NCBI RefSeq assembly: GCF_051020975.1
Contig: NW_027478160.1
Coordinates: 15,088,001 to 15,152,000 of the forward strand
Direction: 5' to 3'
DNA length: 64,000 bases
Source: Osmia lignaria lignaria
Lineage: Eukaryota > Arthropoda > Insecta > Hymenoptera > Megachilidae
Part shown: positions 34,701 to 46,800 of the stretch, piece after piece
Position numbering within the stretch: position 1 is the first letter of the stretch
Layout: each line of letters starts with the position of its first letter
Translations under genes and position numbers: made by a program
Notes under the pieces: model-generated
What the model saw: the letters and a program-made list of their open reading frames with translations, nothing else
The model's database searches: none
What the model was told of the DNA's origin: nothing

Positions 34701-37700
34701 CGTCAGGCCCCTTCCCTTGAGATAAATCTGCAAATATCTTGGAAACGAAGCGAGCTATGGCAAAATGTTAAGAGACCTTATTTGTAGAGAATTAAGTTTC
34801 CTACTTCTTATGTTCTATGATATTATTTGATCAGATGCGTAGTTCTCGAGATATATCAAGATATTTAAAAGTTCCGAAGCCGCACCAACATAATAGAGAT
34901 ACAGAAACACCGTGGCCCCTTTCTTTGAGATAACTCTGCGCTATTGCGAGCTGGAAATGCCACTTCCAGTTTAGCTGTGCAGAAGAAGAACAACAAGAAG
35001 AGGAAATATCTCGAAATATGTCCGTCAGGCCCCTTCCCTTGAGATATATCTGCAAATATCTCGGAAACGAAACGAGCTATGGCAAAATGTTAAGAGACCT
35101 TTTTTGTAGAGAATTATGTTTCCTACAATTTATGTTCTATGATATTTTTTGATCAGAAGCGTAGTTTTCGAGATATATCGAGATATTTAACAGATCCGAA
35201 GCTGCACCAACATAATAGGGATACAGAAGCACCGTGGCCCCTTTCTTTGAGATAACTCTGCACTAGTGCGAGCCGCAAATGCCGCTTCCAGCTTAGCTGT
35301 GCAGAAGAAGAACAACAAGAAGAAGAAGTATCTCGAAATATGTCCGTCAGGCCCCTTCCCTCGAGATAAATCTGCAAATATCTCGGAAACGAAGCGAGCT
35401 ATGGCAAAATGTTAAGAGACCTTTTTTGTAGAGAATTAAGTTTCCCACAATTTAGGTTGTATGATATTTTTTGATCAGAAGCGTAGTTTTCGAGATATAT
35501 CGAGATATTTAAAAGATCCGAAGCCGCACCAACATAATAGAGATACAGAAACACCGTGGCCCCTTTCTTTGGGATAACTCTGCACCATTGCGAGCTGCAA
35601 ATGCCACTTCCAGCTTAGCTGTGCAGAAGAAGACCAACAAGAAGAAGAAATATCTCGAAATATGTCCGTCAGGCCCCTTCCCTCGAGATAAATCTGCAAA
35701 TATCTCGGAAACAAAGCGAGCTATGGCAAAATGTTAAGAGACCTTATTTGTGGAGAATTAAGTTTCCTACTTTTTATGTTCTATGATATTACTTGATCAG
35801 ATGCGTAGTTCTCGAGATATATCAAGATATTTAAAAGTTCCGAAGCCGCACCAACATAATAGAGATACAGAAACACCGTGGCCCCTTTCTTTGAGATAAC
35901 TCTGCACTATTGCGAGCTGCAAATGCCACTTCCAGCTTAGCTGTGCAGAAGAAGAACAACAAGAAGAAGAAATATCTCGAAAAATGTCCGTCAGGCCCCT
36001 TCCCTTGAGATAAATCTGCAAATATCTCGGAAACGAAGCGAGCTATGGCAAAATGTTAAGAGACCTTATTTGTAGAGAATTAAGTTTCTTACTTTTTATG
36101 TTCTATGATATTTTTTGATCAGATGCGTAGTTCTCGAGATATATCAAGATATTTAAAAGTTCCGAAGCCGCACCAACATAATAGAGATACAGAAACACCG
36201 TGGCCCCTTTCTTTGAGATAACTCTGCACTATTGCGAGCGGTAAATGCCACGTCCAGCTTAGCTGTGCAGAAGAAGAACAACAAGAAGAAGAAATATCTC
36301 GAAATATGTCCGTCAGGCCCCTTCCCTCGAGATAAATCTGCAAATATCTCGGAAACGAAGCGAGCTATGGCAAAATGTTAAGAGACCTTTTTTGTAGAGA
36401 ATTATGTTTCCCACAATTTACGTTCTATGATATTTTTTGATCAGAAGCGTAGTTTTCGAGATATATCGAGATATTTAAAAGATCCGAAGCCGCACCAACA
36501 TAATAGAGATACAGAAACACCGTGGCCCCTTTCTTCGAGATAACTCTGCACTATTGCGAGCTGCAAATGCCACTTCCAGCTTAGCTGTGCAGAAGAAGAC
36601 CAACAAGAAGAAGAAATATCTCGAAATATGTCCGTCAGGCCCCTTCCCTTGAGATAAATCTGCAAATATCTCGGAAACGAAGCGAGCTATGGCAAAATGT
36701 TAAGAGACCTTATTTGTGGAGAATTAAGTTTCCTACTTTTTATGTTCTATGATATTATTTGATCAGATGCGTAGTTTTCGAGATATATCGAGATATTTAA
36801 AAGTTCCGAAGCCGCACCAACATAATAGGGATACAGAAACACCGTGGCCCCTTTCTTTGAGATAACTCTGCACTATTGCGAGCTGCAAATGCCACTTCCA
36901 GCTTAGCTGTGCAGAAGAAGAACAACAAGAAGAAGAAATATCTCGAAATATGTCCGTCAGGCCCCTTCCCTCGATATAAATCTGCAAATATCTCGGAAAC
37001 GAAGCGAGCTATGGCAAAATGTTAAGAGACCTTTTTTGTAGAGAATTAAGTTTCCTACTTTTTATGTTCTATGATATTTTTTGATCGGATGCGTAGCTCT
37101 CGAGATATATCAAGATATTTAAAAGTTCCGAAGCCGCACCAACATAATAGAGATACAGAAACACCGTGGCCCCTTTCTTTGAGATAACTCTGCATTATTG
37201 CGAGCTGCAAATGCCACTTCCAGCTTAGCTGTGCAGAAGAAGAACAACAAGAAGAAGAAATATCTCGAAATATGTCCGTCAGACCCCTTCCCTTGAGATA
37301 AATCTGCAAATATCTCGGAAACGAAGCGAGCTATGGCAAAATGTTAAGAGACCTTTTTTGTAGAGAATTAAGTTTCCTACTTTTTATCTTCTACGATATT
37401 TTCTGATCAGATTCGTAGTTCTCGAGATATATCAAGATATTTAAAAGTTCCGAAGCCGCACCAACATAATAGAGATACAGAAACACCGTGGCCCCTCTCT
37501 TTGAGATAACTCTGCCCAATTGCGAGCTGCAAATGCCACTTCCAGCTTAGCTGTGCAGAAGAAGAACAACAAGAAGAAGAAATATCTCGAAATATGTCCG
37601 TCAGGCCCCTTCCCTTGAGATAAATCGGCAAGTATCTCGGAAACGAAGCGAGCTATGGCAAAATGTTGAGAGACCTTTTTTGTAGAGAATTAAGTTTCCT

Positions 37701-39016
37701 ACTTTTTATGTTCTATGATATTTTTTGATCAGATGCGTAGATCTCGAGATATATCAAGATATTTAAAAGTTCCGAAGCCGCACCAACATAATAGAGATAC
37801 AGAAACACCGTGGCCCCTTTCTTTGAGATAACTCTGCACTATTGCGAGCTGCAAATGCCACTTCCAGCTTAGCTGTGCAGAAGAAGAACAACAAGAAGAA
37901 GAAATATCTCGAAATATGTCCGTCAGGCCCCTTCCCTTGAGATAAATCTGCAAATATCTCGGAAACGAAGCGAGCTATGGCAAAATGTTAAGAGACCTTT
38001 TTTGTATGGAATTATGTTTCCTACTTTTTATGTTCTATGATATTTTTTGATCAGACGCGTAGTTCTCGAGATATATCAAGATATTTAAAAGTTCCGAAGC
38101 CGCACCAACATAATAGAGATACAGAAACACCGTGGCTCCTTTCTTTTAGATAACTCTGCACTATTGCGACCTGGCAATGCCACTTCCAGTTTAGCTGTGC
38201 AGAAGAAGAACAACAAGAAGAAGAAATATCTCGAAATAAGTCCGTTAGGCCCCTTCCCTTGAGATAAATCTGCAAATATCTCGGAAACGAAGCGAGCTAT
38301 GGCAAAATGTTAAGAGAACTTTTTTGTAGAGAATTAAGTTTCCTACTTTTTATGTTCTATGATATTTTTTGATCTGATGCGTAGTTCTCGAGATATATCA
38401 AGATATTTAAAAGTTCCGAAGCCGCACCAACATAATAGAGATACAGAAACACCGTGGCCCCTTTCTTTGAGATAACTCTGCACTATTGCGAGCTGTAAAT
38501 GCCACTTCCAGCTTAGCTGTGCAGAAGAAGAACAACAAGAAGAAGACATATCTCGAAATATGTCCGTCAGGCCCCTTCCCTTGAGATATATCTGCAAATA
38601 TCTCGGAAACGAAGCGAGCTATGGCAAAATGTTAAGAGACCTTTTTTGTAGAGAATTATGTTTCCTACAATTTATGTTCTATGATATTTTTTGATCAGAA
38701 GCGTAGTTTTCGAGATATATCGAGATATTTAAAAGTTCCGAAGCCGCACCAACATAATAGAGATACAGAAACACCGTGGCCCCTTTCTTTGAGATAACTC
38801 TGCACTATTGCGAGCCGCAAATGCCACTTCCAGCTTAGCTGTGCAGAAGAAGAACAACAAGAAGAAGAAATATCTCGAAATATGTCCGTCAGGCCCCTTC
38901 CCTTGAGATAAATCTGCAAATATCTCAGAAACGAAGCGAGCTATGGCAAAATGTTAAGAGACCTTTTTTGTAGAGAATTATGTTTCCTACAATTTATGTT
39001 CTATGATATTTTTTGA
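28713..39016. repeat. Array domain IV: heterogeneous Y-dominated domain
   Basis: Thirty-two units in unbroken 322-bp register with no long HOR visible by eye. Nearly all right blocks are Y. Local markers recur at short distances: AGAAGACCAACAAG (32899, 33221, 33865, 34509, 35475, 36441), GACCTTATTTG spacers (34.1-36.7 kb), GATATTATTTGATCAG before 34187, 34831 and 36763, and AAAAGATCCGAAGCC in several A units. Units 32577-32899 recur as a pair at 35153-35475 (AACAGATCCGAAGCTGC, AAATGCCGCTTCC), an 8-unit offset. This looks like the older, less recently homogenised part of the window. Confidence 0.75.
30323..30966. repeat. Two adjacent identical A/Q1 units isolated in a Y-only domain
   Basis: Units 30323-30644 and 30645-30966 appear identical along their full length, including GAAGTATCTCG, GGCCCGTTCC and GACGTTTTTTG. 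They are the only Q right blocks between about 22.2 and 39.0 kb. Both combine a palindrome-bearing middle block (GCACTAGTGC) with Q1. A single-unit duplication, after transfer of one Q1 unit from elsewhere in the array, explains the pair. Confidence 0.85.
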
Positions 39017-41914
39017 TCAGAAGCGTAGTTTTCGAGATATATCGAGATATTTAAAAGTTCCGAAGCCGCACCAACATAATAGAGATACAGAAACACCGTG
39101 GCCCCTTTCGTTGAGATAACTCTGCACTAGTGCGAGCCGCAAATGCCACTTCCAGCTTAGCTGTGCAGAAGAAGAACAACAAGAAGAAGAAATATCTCGA
39201 AATATGTCCGTCAGGCCAGTTCCTTTGAGCTGAATCTGCAAAGATCTCGGAAACGAAGCGAGCTATGGCAAAATGTTAAGAGACGTTTTTTGTAGAGAAT
39301 TATGTTTCCTACAATTTATGTTCTATGATATTTTTTGATCAGAAGCGTAGTTTTCGAGATATATCGAGATATTTAAAAGTTCCGAAGCCGCACCAACATA
39401 ATAGGGATACAGAAACACCGTGGCCCCTTTCTTTGAGATAACTCTGCACTAGTGCGAGCCGCAAATGCCACTTCCAGCTTAGCTGTGCAGAAGAAGAACA
39501 ACAAGAAGAAGAAATATCTCGAAATATGTCCGTCAGGCCCCTTCCCTTGAGATAAATCTGCAAATATCTCGGAAACGAAGCGAGCTATGGCCAATTGTTA
39601 AGAGACCTTTTTTGTAGAGAATTAAGTTTCCTACTTTTTATGTTCTATGATATTTTTTGATCAGATGCGTAGTTCTCGAGATATATCAAGATATTTAAAA
39701 GTTCCGAAGCCGCACCAACATAATAGGGATACAGAAACACCGTGGCCCCTTTCTTTGAGATAACTCTGCACTAGTGCGAGCCGCAAATGCCACTTCCAGC
39801 TTAGCTGTGCAGAAGAAGAACAACAAGAAGAAGAAATATCTCGAAATATGTCCGTCAGGCCCCTTCCCTTGAGATAAATCTGCAAATATCTCGGAAACGA
39901 AGAGAGCTATGGCAAAATGTTAAGAGACCTTTTTTGTAGAGAATTAAGTTTCCTACTTTTTATGTTCTATGATATTTTTTGATCAGAAGCGTAGTTTTCG
40001 AGATATATCGAGATATTTAAAAGTTCCAAAGCCGCACCAACATAATAGAGATACAGAAACACCGTGGCCCCTTTCTTTGAGATAACTCTGCACTATTGCG
40101 AGCTGCAAATGCCACTTCCAGCTTAGCTGTGCAGAGGAAGAACAATAAGAAGAAGAAATATCTCGAAATATGTCCGTCAGGCCAGTTCCTTTGAGCTGAA
40201 TCTGCAAATATCTCGGAAACGAAGCGAGCTATGGCAAAATGTTAAGAGACGTTTTTTGTAGAGAATTATGTTTCCTACAATTTATGTTCTATGATATTTT
40301 TTGATCAGATGCGTAGTTCTCGAGATATATCAAGATATTTAAAAGTTCCGAAACCGCACCAACATAATAGAGATACAGAAACACGGTGTCCCCTTTCTTT
40401 GAGATAACTCTGCACTAGTGCGAGCCGCAAATGCCACTTCCAGCTTAGCTGTGCAGAAGAAGAACAACAAGAAGAAGAAATATCTCGAAATATGTCCGTC
40501 AGGCCCCTTCCCTTGAGATAAATCTGCAAATATCTCGGAAACGAAGCGAGCTATGGCAAAATGTTAAGAGACCTTTTTTGTAGAGAATTAAGTTTCCTAC
40601 TTTTTATCTTCTATGATATTTTTTGATCAGATGCGTAGTTCTCGAGATATATCAAGATATTTAAAAGTTCCGAAGCCGCACCAACATAATAGAGATACAG
40701 AAACACCGTGGCCCCTTTCTTTGAGATAACTCTGCACGATTGCGAGCTGTAAATGCCACTTCCAGCTTAGCTGTGCAGCAGAAGGACAACAAGAAGAAGA
40801 AATATCTCGAAATATGTCCGTCAGGCCCCTTCCCTTGAGATAAATCTGCAAATATCTCGGAAACGAAGCGAGCCATGGCGAAATGTTAAGAGACCTTTTT
40901 TGTAGAGAATTAGGTTTCCTACTTTTTATGTTCTATGATATTTTTTGATCAGATGCGTAGTTCTCGAGATATATCAAGATATTTAAAAGCTCCGAAGCCG
41001 CACCAACATAATAGAGATACAGAAACACCGTGGCCCCTTTCTTTGAGATAACTCTGCACTATTGCGAGCTGCAAATGCCACTTCCAGCTTAGCTGTGCAG
41101 AGGAAGAACAACAAGAAGAAGAAATATCTCGAAATATGTCCGTCAGGCCAGTTCCTTTGAGCTGAATCTGCAAATATCTCGGAAACGAAGCGAGCTATGG
41201 CAAAATGTTAAGAGACATTTTTTGTAGAGAATTATGTTTCCTACAATTTATGTTCTATGATATTTTTTGATCAGAAGCGTAGTTTTCGAGATATATCGAG
41301 GTATTTAAAAGTTCCGAAGCCGCACCAACATAATAGGGATACAGAAACACCGTGGCCCCTTTCTTTGAGATAACTCTGCACTAGTGCGAGCCGCAAATGC
41401 CACTTCCAGCTTAGCTGTGCAGAAGAAGAACAACAAGAAGAAGAAATATCTCGAAATATGTCCGTCAGGCCCCTTCCCTTGAGAAAAATCTGCAAATATC
41501 TCGGAAACGAAGCGAGCTATGGCGAAATGTTAAGAGACCTTTTTTGTAGAGAATTAAGTTTCCTACTTTTCATGTTCTATGATATTTTTTGATCAGATGC
41601 GTAGTTCTCGAGATATATCAAGATATTTAAAAGTTCCGAAGCCGCACCAACATAATAGAGATACAGAAACACCGTGGCCCCTTTCTTTGAGATAACTCTG
41701 CACGATTGCGAGCTGTAAATGCCACTTCCAGCTTAGCTGTGCAGAAGAAGGACAACAAGAAGAAGAAATATCTCGAAATATGTCCGTCAGGCCCCTTCCC
41801 TTGAGATAAATCTGCAAATATCTCGGAAACGAAGCGAGCTATGGCAAAATGTTAAGAGACCTTATTTGCAGAGAATTAAGTTTCCTACTTTTTATGTTCT
41901 ATGATATTTTTTGA

Positions 41915-42236
41915 TCAGATGCGTAGTTCTCGAGATATATCAAGATATTTAAAAGTTCCGAAACCGCACCAACATAATAGAGATACAGAAACACGGTGGC
42001 CCCTTTCTTTGAGATAACTCTGCACTAGTGCGAGCCGCAAATGCCACTTCCAGCTTAGCTGTGCAGAAGAAGAACAACAAGAAGAAGAAATATCTCGAAA
42101 TATGTCCGTCAGGCCAGTTCCTTTGAGCTGAATCTGCAAATATCTCGGAAACGAAGCGAGCTATGGCAAAATGTTAAGAGACGTTTTTTATAGAGAATTA
42201 TGTTTCCTACAATTTATGTTCTATGATATTTTTTGA
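41915..42236. repeat. Chimeric monomer at an unequal-exchange site
   Basis: The left part of this unit (AAACCGCACC, ACACGGTGGCCCC, ACTAGTGCGAGCC) matches unit 46744. Its right part (GGCCAGTTCC, GAGCTGAATC, followed by GACGTTTTTTATAG) matches unit 47066. In the second HOR copy those two parts sit in consecutive units. The simplest reading is a crossover between adjacent monomers that removed one unit's worth of DNA here, or the reverse event in the other copy. Confidence 0.85.
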
Positions 42237-43202
42237 TCAGAAGCGTAGTTTTCGAGATACATCGAGATATTTAAAAGTTCCGAAGCCGCACCAACATAAT
42301 AGGGATACAGAAACACCGTGGCCCCTTTCTTTGAGATAACTCTGCACTAGTGCGAGCCGCAAATGCCACTTCCAGCTTAGCTGTGCAGAAGAAGAGCAAC
42401 AAGAAGAAGAAATATCTCGAAATATGTCGGTCAGGCCCCTTCCCTTGAGATATATCTGCAAATATCTCGGAAACGAAGCGAGCTATGGCAAAATGTTAAG
42501 AGACCTTTTTTGTAGAGAATTATGCTTCCTACAATTTATGTTCTATGATATTTTTTGATCAGAAGCGTAGTTTTCGAGATACATCGAGATATTTAAAAGT
42601 TCCGAAGCCGCACCAACATAATAGAGATGCAGAAACACCGTGGCCCCTTTCTTTGAGATAACTCTGCACTATTGCGAGCTGCAAATGCCACTTCCAGCTT
42701 AGCTGTGCAGAGGAAGAACAACAAGAAGAAGAAATATCTCGAAATATGTCCGTCAGGCCAGTTCCTTTGAGCTGAATCTGCAAATATCTCGGAAACGAAG
42801 CGAGCTATGGCAAAATGTTAAGAGACGTTTTTTGTAGAGAATTATGTTTCCTACAATTTATGTTCTATGATATTTTTTGATCAGAAGCGTAGTTTTCGAG
42901 ATATATCGAGGTATTTAAAAGTTCCGAAGCCGCACCAACATAGTAGGGATACAGAAACACCGTGGCCCCTTTCTTTGAGATAACTCTGCACTAGTGCGAG
43001 CCGCAAATGCCACTTCCAGCTTAGCTGTGCAGAAGAAGAACAACAAGAAGAAGAAATATCTCGAAATATGTCCGTCAGGCCCCTTCCCTTGAGATAAATC
43101 TGCAAATATCTCGGAAACGAAGCGAGCTATGGCGAAATGTTAAGAGACCTTTTTTGTAGAGAATTAAGTTTCCTACTTTTCATGTTTTATGATATTTTTT
43201 GA

Positions 43203-43523
43203 TCAGATGCGTAGTTCTCGAGATATATCAAGATATTTAATAGTTCCGAAGCCGCACCAACATAATAGAGATACAGAAACACCGTGGCCCCTTTCTTTGA
43301 GATAACTCTGCACTATTGCGAGCTGCAAATGCCACTTCCAGCATAGCTGTGCAGAGGAAGAACAACAAGAAGAAGAAATATCTCGAAATATGTCCGTCAG
43401 GCCCCTTCCCTTGAGATAAATCTGCAAATATCTCGGAAACGAAGCGAGCTATGGCGAAATGTTAAGAGACCTTTTTGTAGAGAATTAAGTTTCCTACTTT
43501 TTATGTTGTATGATATTTTTTGA
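43203..43523. repeat. Length-variant monomer, 321 bp (T-tract loss, first of a duplicated pair)
   Basis: The T6 tract is one T short at about 43472 (GACCTTTTTGTAG). Unit 48354 has the identical loss with the same flanking private changes (CCAGCATAGCTG, TTTAATAGTTCC), so this is one ancestral event copied by the 14/16-unit duplication. Confidence 0.95.
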
Positions 43524-43845
43524 TCAGAAGCGTAGTTTTCGAGATATATCGAGATATTTAAAAGTTCCGAAGCCGCACCAACATAATAGGGATACAGAAA
43601 CACCGTGGCCCCTTTCTTTGAGATAACTCTGCACTAGTGCGAGCCGCAAATGCCACTTCCAGCTTAGCTGTGCAGAAGAAGAACAACAAGAAGAAGAAAT
43701 ATCTCGAAATATGTCCGTCAGGCCAGTTCCTTTGAGCTGAATCTGCAAAGATCTCGGAAACGAAGCGAGCTATGGCAAAATGTTAAGAGACGTTTTTTGT
43801 AGAGAATTATGTTTCCTACAATTTATGTTCTATGATATTTTTTGA
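43524..43845. repeat. Chimeric monomer at the 14-mer/16-mer junction
   Basis: The left part (AATAGGGATACAG, TTTCTTTGAG, preceded by the shortened T tract) matches unit 48675. The right part (GGCCAGTTCC and the rare AAAGATCTCGG at about 43748) matches unit 39017, which has the same AAAGATCTCGG at about 39240. The duplication junction therefore lies inside this monomer, between about 43618 and 43725. Confidence 0.87.
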
Positions 43846-46800
43846 TCAGAAGCGTAGTTTTCGAGATATATCGAGATATTTAAAAGTTCCGAAGCCGCAC
43901 CAACATAATAGGGATACAGAAACACCGTGGCCCCTTTCTTTGAGATAACTCTGCACTAGTGCGAGCCGCAAATGCCACTTCCAGCTTAGCTGTGCAGAAG
44001 AAGAACAACAAGAAGAAGAAATATCTCGAAATATGTCCGTCAGGCCCCTTCCCTTGAGATAAATCTGCAAATATCTCGGAAACGAAGCGAGCTATGGCCA
44101 ATTGTTAAGAGACCTTTTTTGTAGAGAATTAAGTTTCCTACTTTTTATGTTCTATGATATTTTTTGATCAGATGCGTAGTTCTCGAGATATATCAAGATA
44201 TTTAAAAGTTCCGAAGCCGCACCAACATAATAGGGATACAGAAACACCGTGGCCCCTTTCTTTGAGATAACTCTGCACTAGTGCGAGCCGCAAATGCCAC
44301 TTCCAGCTTAGCTGTGCAGAAGAAGAACAACAAGAAGAAGAAATATCTCGAAATATGTCCGTCAGGCCCCTTCCCTTGAGATAAATCTGCAAATATCTCG
44401 GAAACGAAGAGAGCTATGGCAAAATGTTAAGAGACCTTTTTTGTAGAGAATTAAGTTTCCTACTTTTTATGTTCTATGATATTTTTTGATCAGAAGCGTA
44501 GTTTTCGAGATATATCGAGATATTTAAAAGTTCCAAAGCCGCACCAACATAATAGAGATACAGAAACACCGTGGCCCCTTTCTTTGAGATAACTCTGCAC
44601 TATTGCGAGCTGCAAATGCCACTTCCAGCTTAGCTGTGCAGAGGAAGAACAATAAGAAGAAGAAATATCTCGAAATATGTCCGTCAGGCCAGTTCCTTTG
44701 AGCTGAATCTGCAAATATCTCGGAAACGAAGCGAGCTATGGCAAAATGTTAAGAGACGTTTTTTGTAGAGAATTATGTTTCCTACAATTTATGTTCTATG
44801 ATATTTTTTGATCAGATGCGTAGTTCTCGAGATATATCAAGATATTTAAAAGTTCCGAAACCGCACCAACATAATAGAGATACAGAAACACGGTGTCCCC
44901 TTTCTTTGAGATAACTCTGCACTAGTGCGAGCCGCAAATGCCACTTCCAGCTTAGCTGTGCAGAAGAAGAACAACAAGAAGAAGAAATATCTCGAAATAT
45001 GTCCGTCAGGCCCCTTCCCTTGAGATAAATCTGCAAATATCTCGGAAACGAAGCGAGCTATGGCAAAATGTTAAGAGACCTTTTTTGTAGAGAATTAAGT
45101 TTCCTACTTTTTATCTTCTATGATATTTTTTGATCAGATGCGTAGTTCTCGAGATATATTAAGATATTTAAAAGTTCCGAAGCCGCACCAACATAATAGA
45201 GATACAGAAACACCGTGGCCCCTTTCTTTGAGATAACTCTGCACTATTGCGAGCTGTAAACGCCACTTCCAGCTTAGCTGTGCAGAAGAAGAACAACAAG
45301 AAGAAGAAATATCTCGAAATATGTCCGTCAGGCCCCTTCCCTTGAGATATATCTGCAAATATCTCGGAAACGAAGCGAGCTATGGCAAAATGTTGAGAGA
45401 CCTTTTTTGTAGAGAATTAAGTTTCCTACTTTTTATGTTCTATGATATTTTTTGATCAGATGCGTAGTTCTCGAGATATATCAAGATATTTAAAAGTTCC
45501 GAAGCCGCACCAACATAATAGAGATACAGAAACACCGTGGCCCCTTTCTTTGAGATAACTCTGCACGATTGCGAGCTGTAAATGCCACTTCCAGCTTAGC
45601 TGTGCAGCAGAAGGACAACAAGAAGAAGAAATATCTCGAAATATGTCCGTCAGGCCCCTTCCCTTGAGATAAATCTGCAAATATCTCGGAAACGAAGCGA
45701 GCCATGGCGAAATGTTAAGAGACCTTTTTTGTAGAGAATTAGGTTTCCTACTTTTTATGTTCTATGATATTTTTTGATCAGATGCGTAGTTCTCGAGATA
45801 TATCAAGATATTTAAAAGCTCCGAAGCCGCACCAACATAATAGAGATACAGAAACACCGTGGCCCCTTTCTTTGAGATAACTCTGCACTATTGCGAGCTG
45901 CAAATGCCACTTCCAGCTTAGCTGTGCAGAGGAAGAACAACAAGAAGAAGAAATATCTCGAAATATGTCCGTCAGGCCAGTTCCTTTGAGCTGAATCTGC
46001 AAATATCTCGGAAACGAAGCGAGCTATGGCAAAATGTTAAGAGACATTTTTTGTAGAGAATTATGTTTCCTACAATTTATGTTCTATGATATTTTTTGAT
46101 CAGAAGCGTAGTTTTCGAGATATATCGAGGTATTTAAAAGTTCCGAAGCCGCACCAACATAATAGGGATACAGAAACACCGTGGCCCCTTTCTTTGAGAT
46201 AACTCTGCACTAGTGCGAGCCGCAAATGCCACTTCCAGCTTAGCTGTGCAGAAGAAGAACAACAAGAAGAAGAAATATCTCGAAATATGTCCGTCAGGCC
46301 CCTTCCCTTGAGAAAAATCTGCAAATATCTCGGAAACGAAGCGAGCTATGGCGAAATGTTAAGAGACCTTTTTTGTAGAGAATTAAGTTTCCTACTTTTC
46401 ATGTTCTATGATATTTTTTGATCAGATGCGTAGTTCTCGAGATATATCAAGATATTTAAAAGTTCCGAAGCCGCACCAACATAATAGAGATACAGAAACA
46501 CCGTGGCCCCTTTCTTTGAGATAACTCTGCACGATTGCGAGCTGTAAATGCCACTTCCAGCTTAGCTGTGCAGAAGAAGGACAACAAGAAGAAGAAATAT
46601 CTCGAAATATGTCCGTCAGGCCCCTTCCCTTGAGATAAATCTGCAAATATCTCGGAAACGAAGCGAGCTATGGCAAAATGTTAAGAGACCTTATTTGCAG
46701 AGAATTAAGTTTCCTACTTTTTATGTTCTATGATATTTTTTGATCAGATGCGTAGTTCTCGAGATATATCAAGATATTTAAAAGTTCCGAAACCGCACCA

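Larger units (their letters stand above)
39111..43617. repeat. HOR copy 1: 14-unit version (4507 bp)
   Basis: This block is followed directly by a 16-unit version of itself. Correspondences are 39339/43846, 39661/44168, 39983/44490, 40305/44812, 40627/45456, 40949/45778, 41271/46100, 41593/46422, 42237/47388, 42559/47710, 42881/48032 and 43203/48354. Markers include ATGGCCAATTGTTAAG, AACAATAAGAAG, ACACGGTGTCCCC, GCAGCAGAAGGAC, TTGAGAAAAATC, ATGTCGGTCAGG, AACATAGTAGGG and CCAGCATAGCTG. Both copies end with the same 1-bp shortening of the T tract. Unit 41915 corresponds to two units (46744 and 47066) in the longer copy. Confidence 0.93.
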
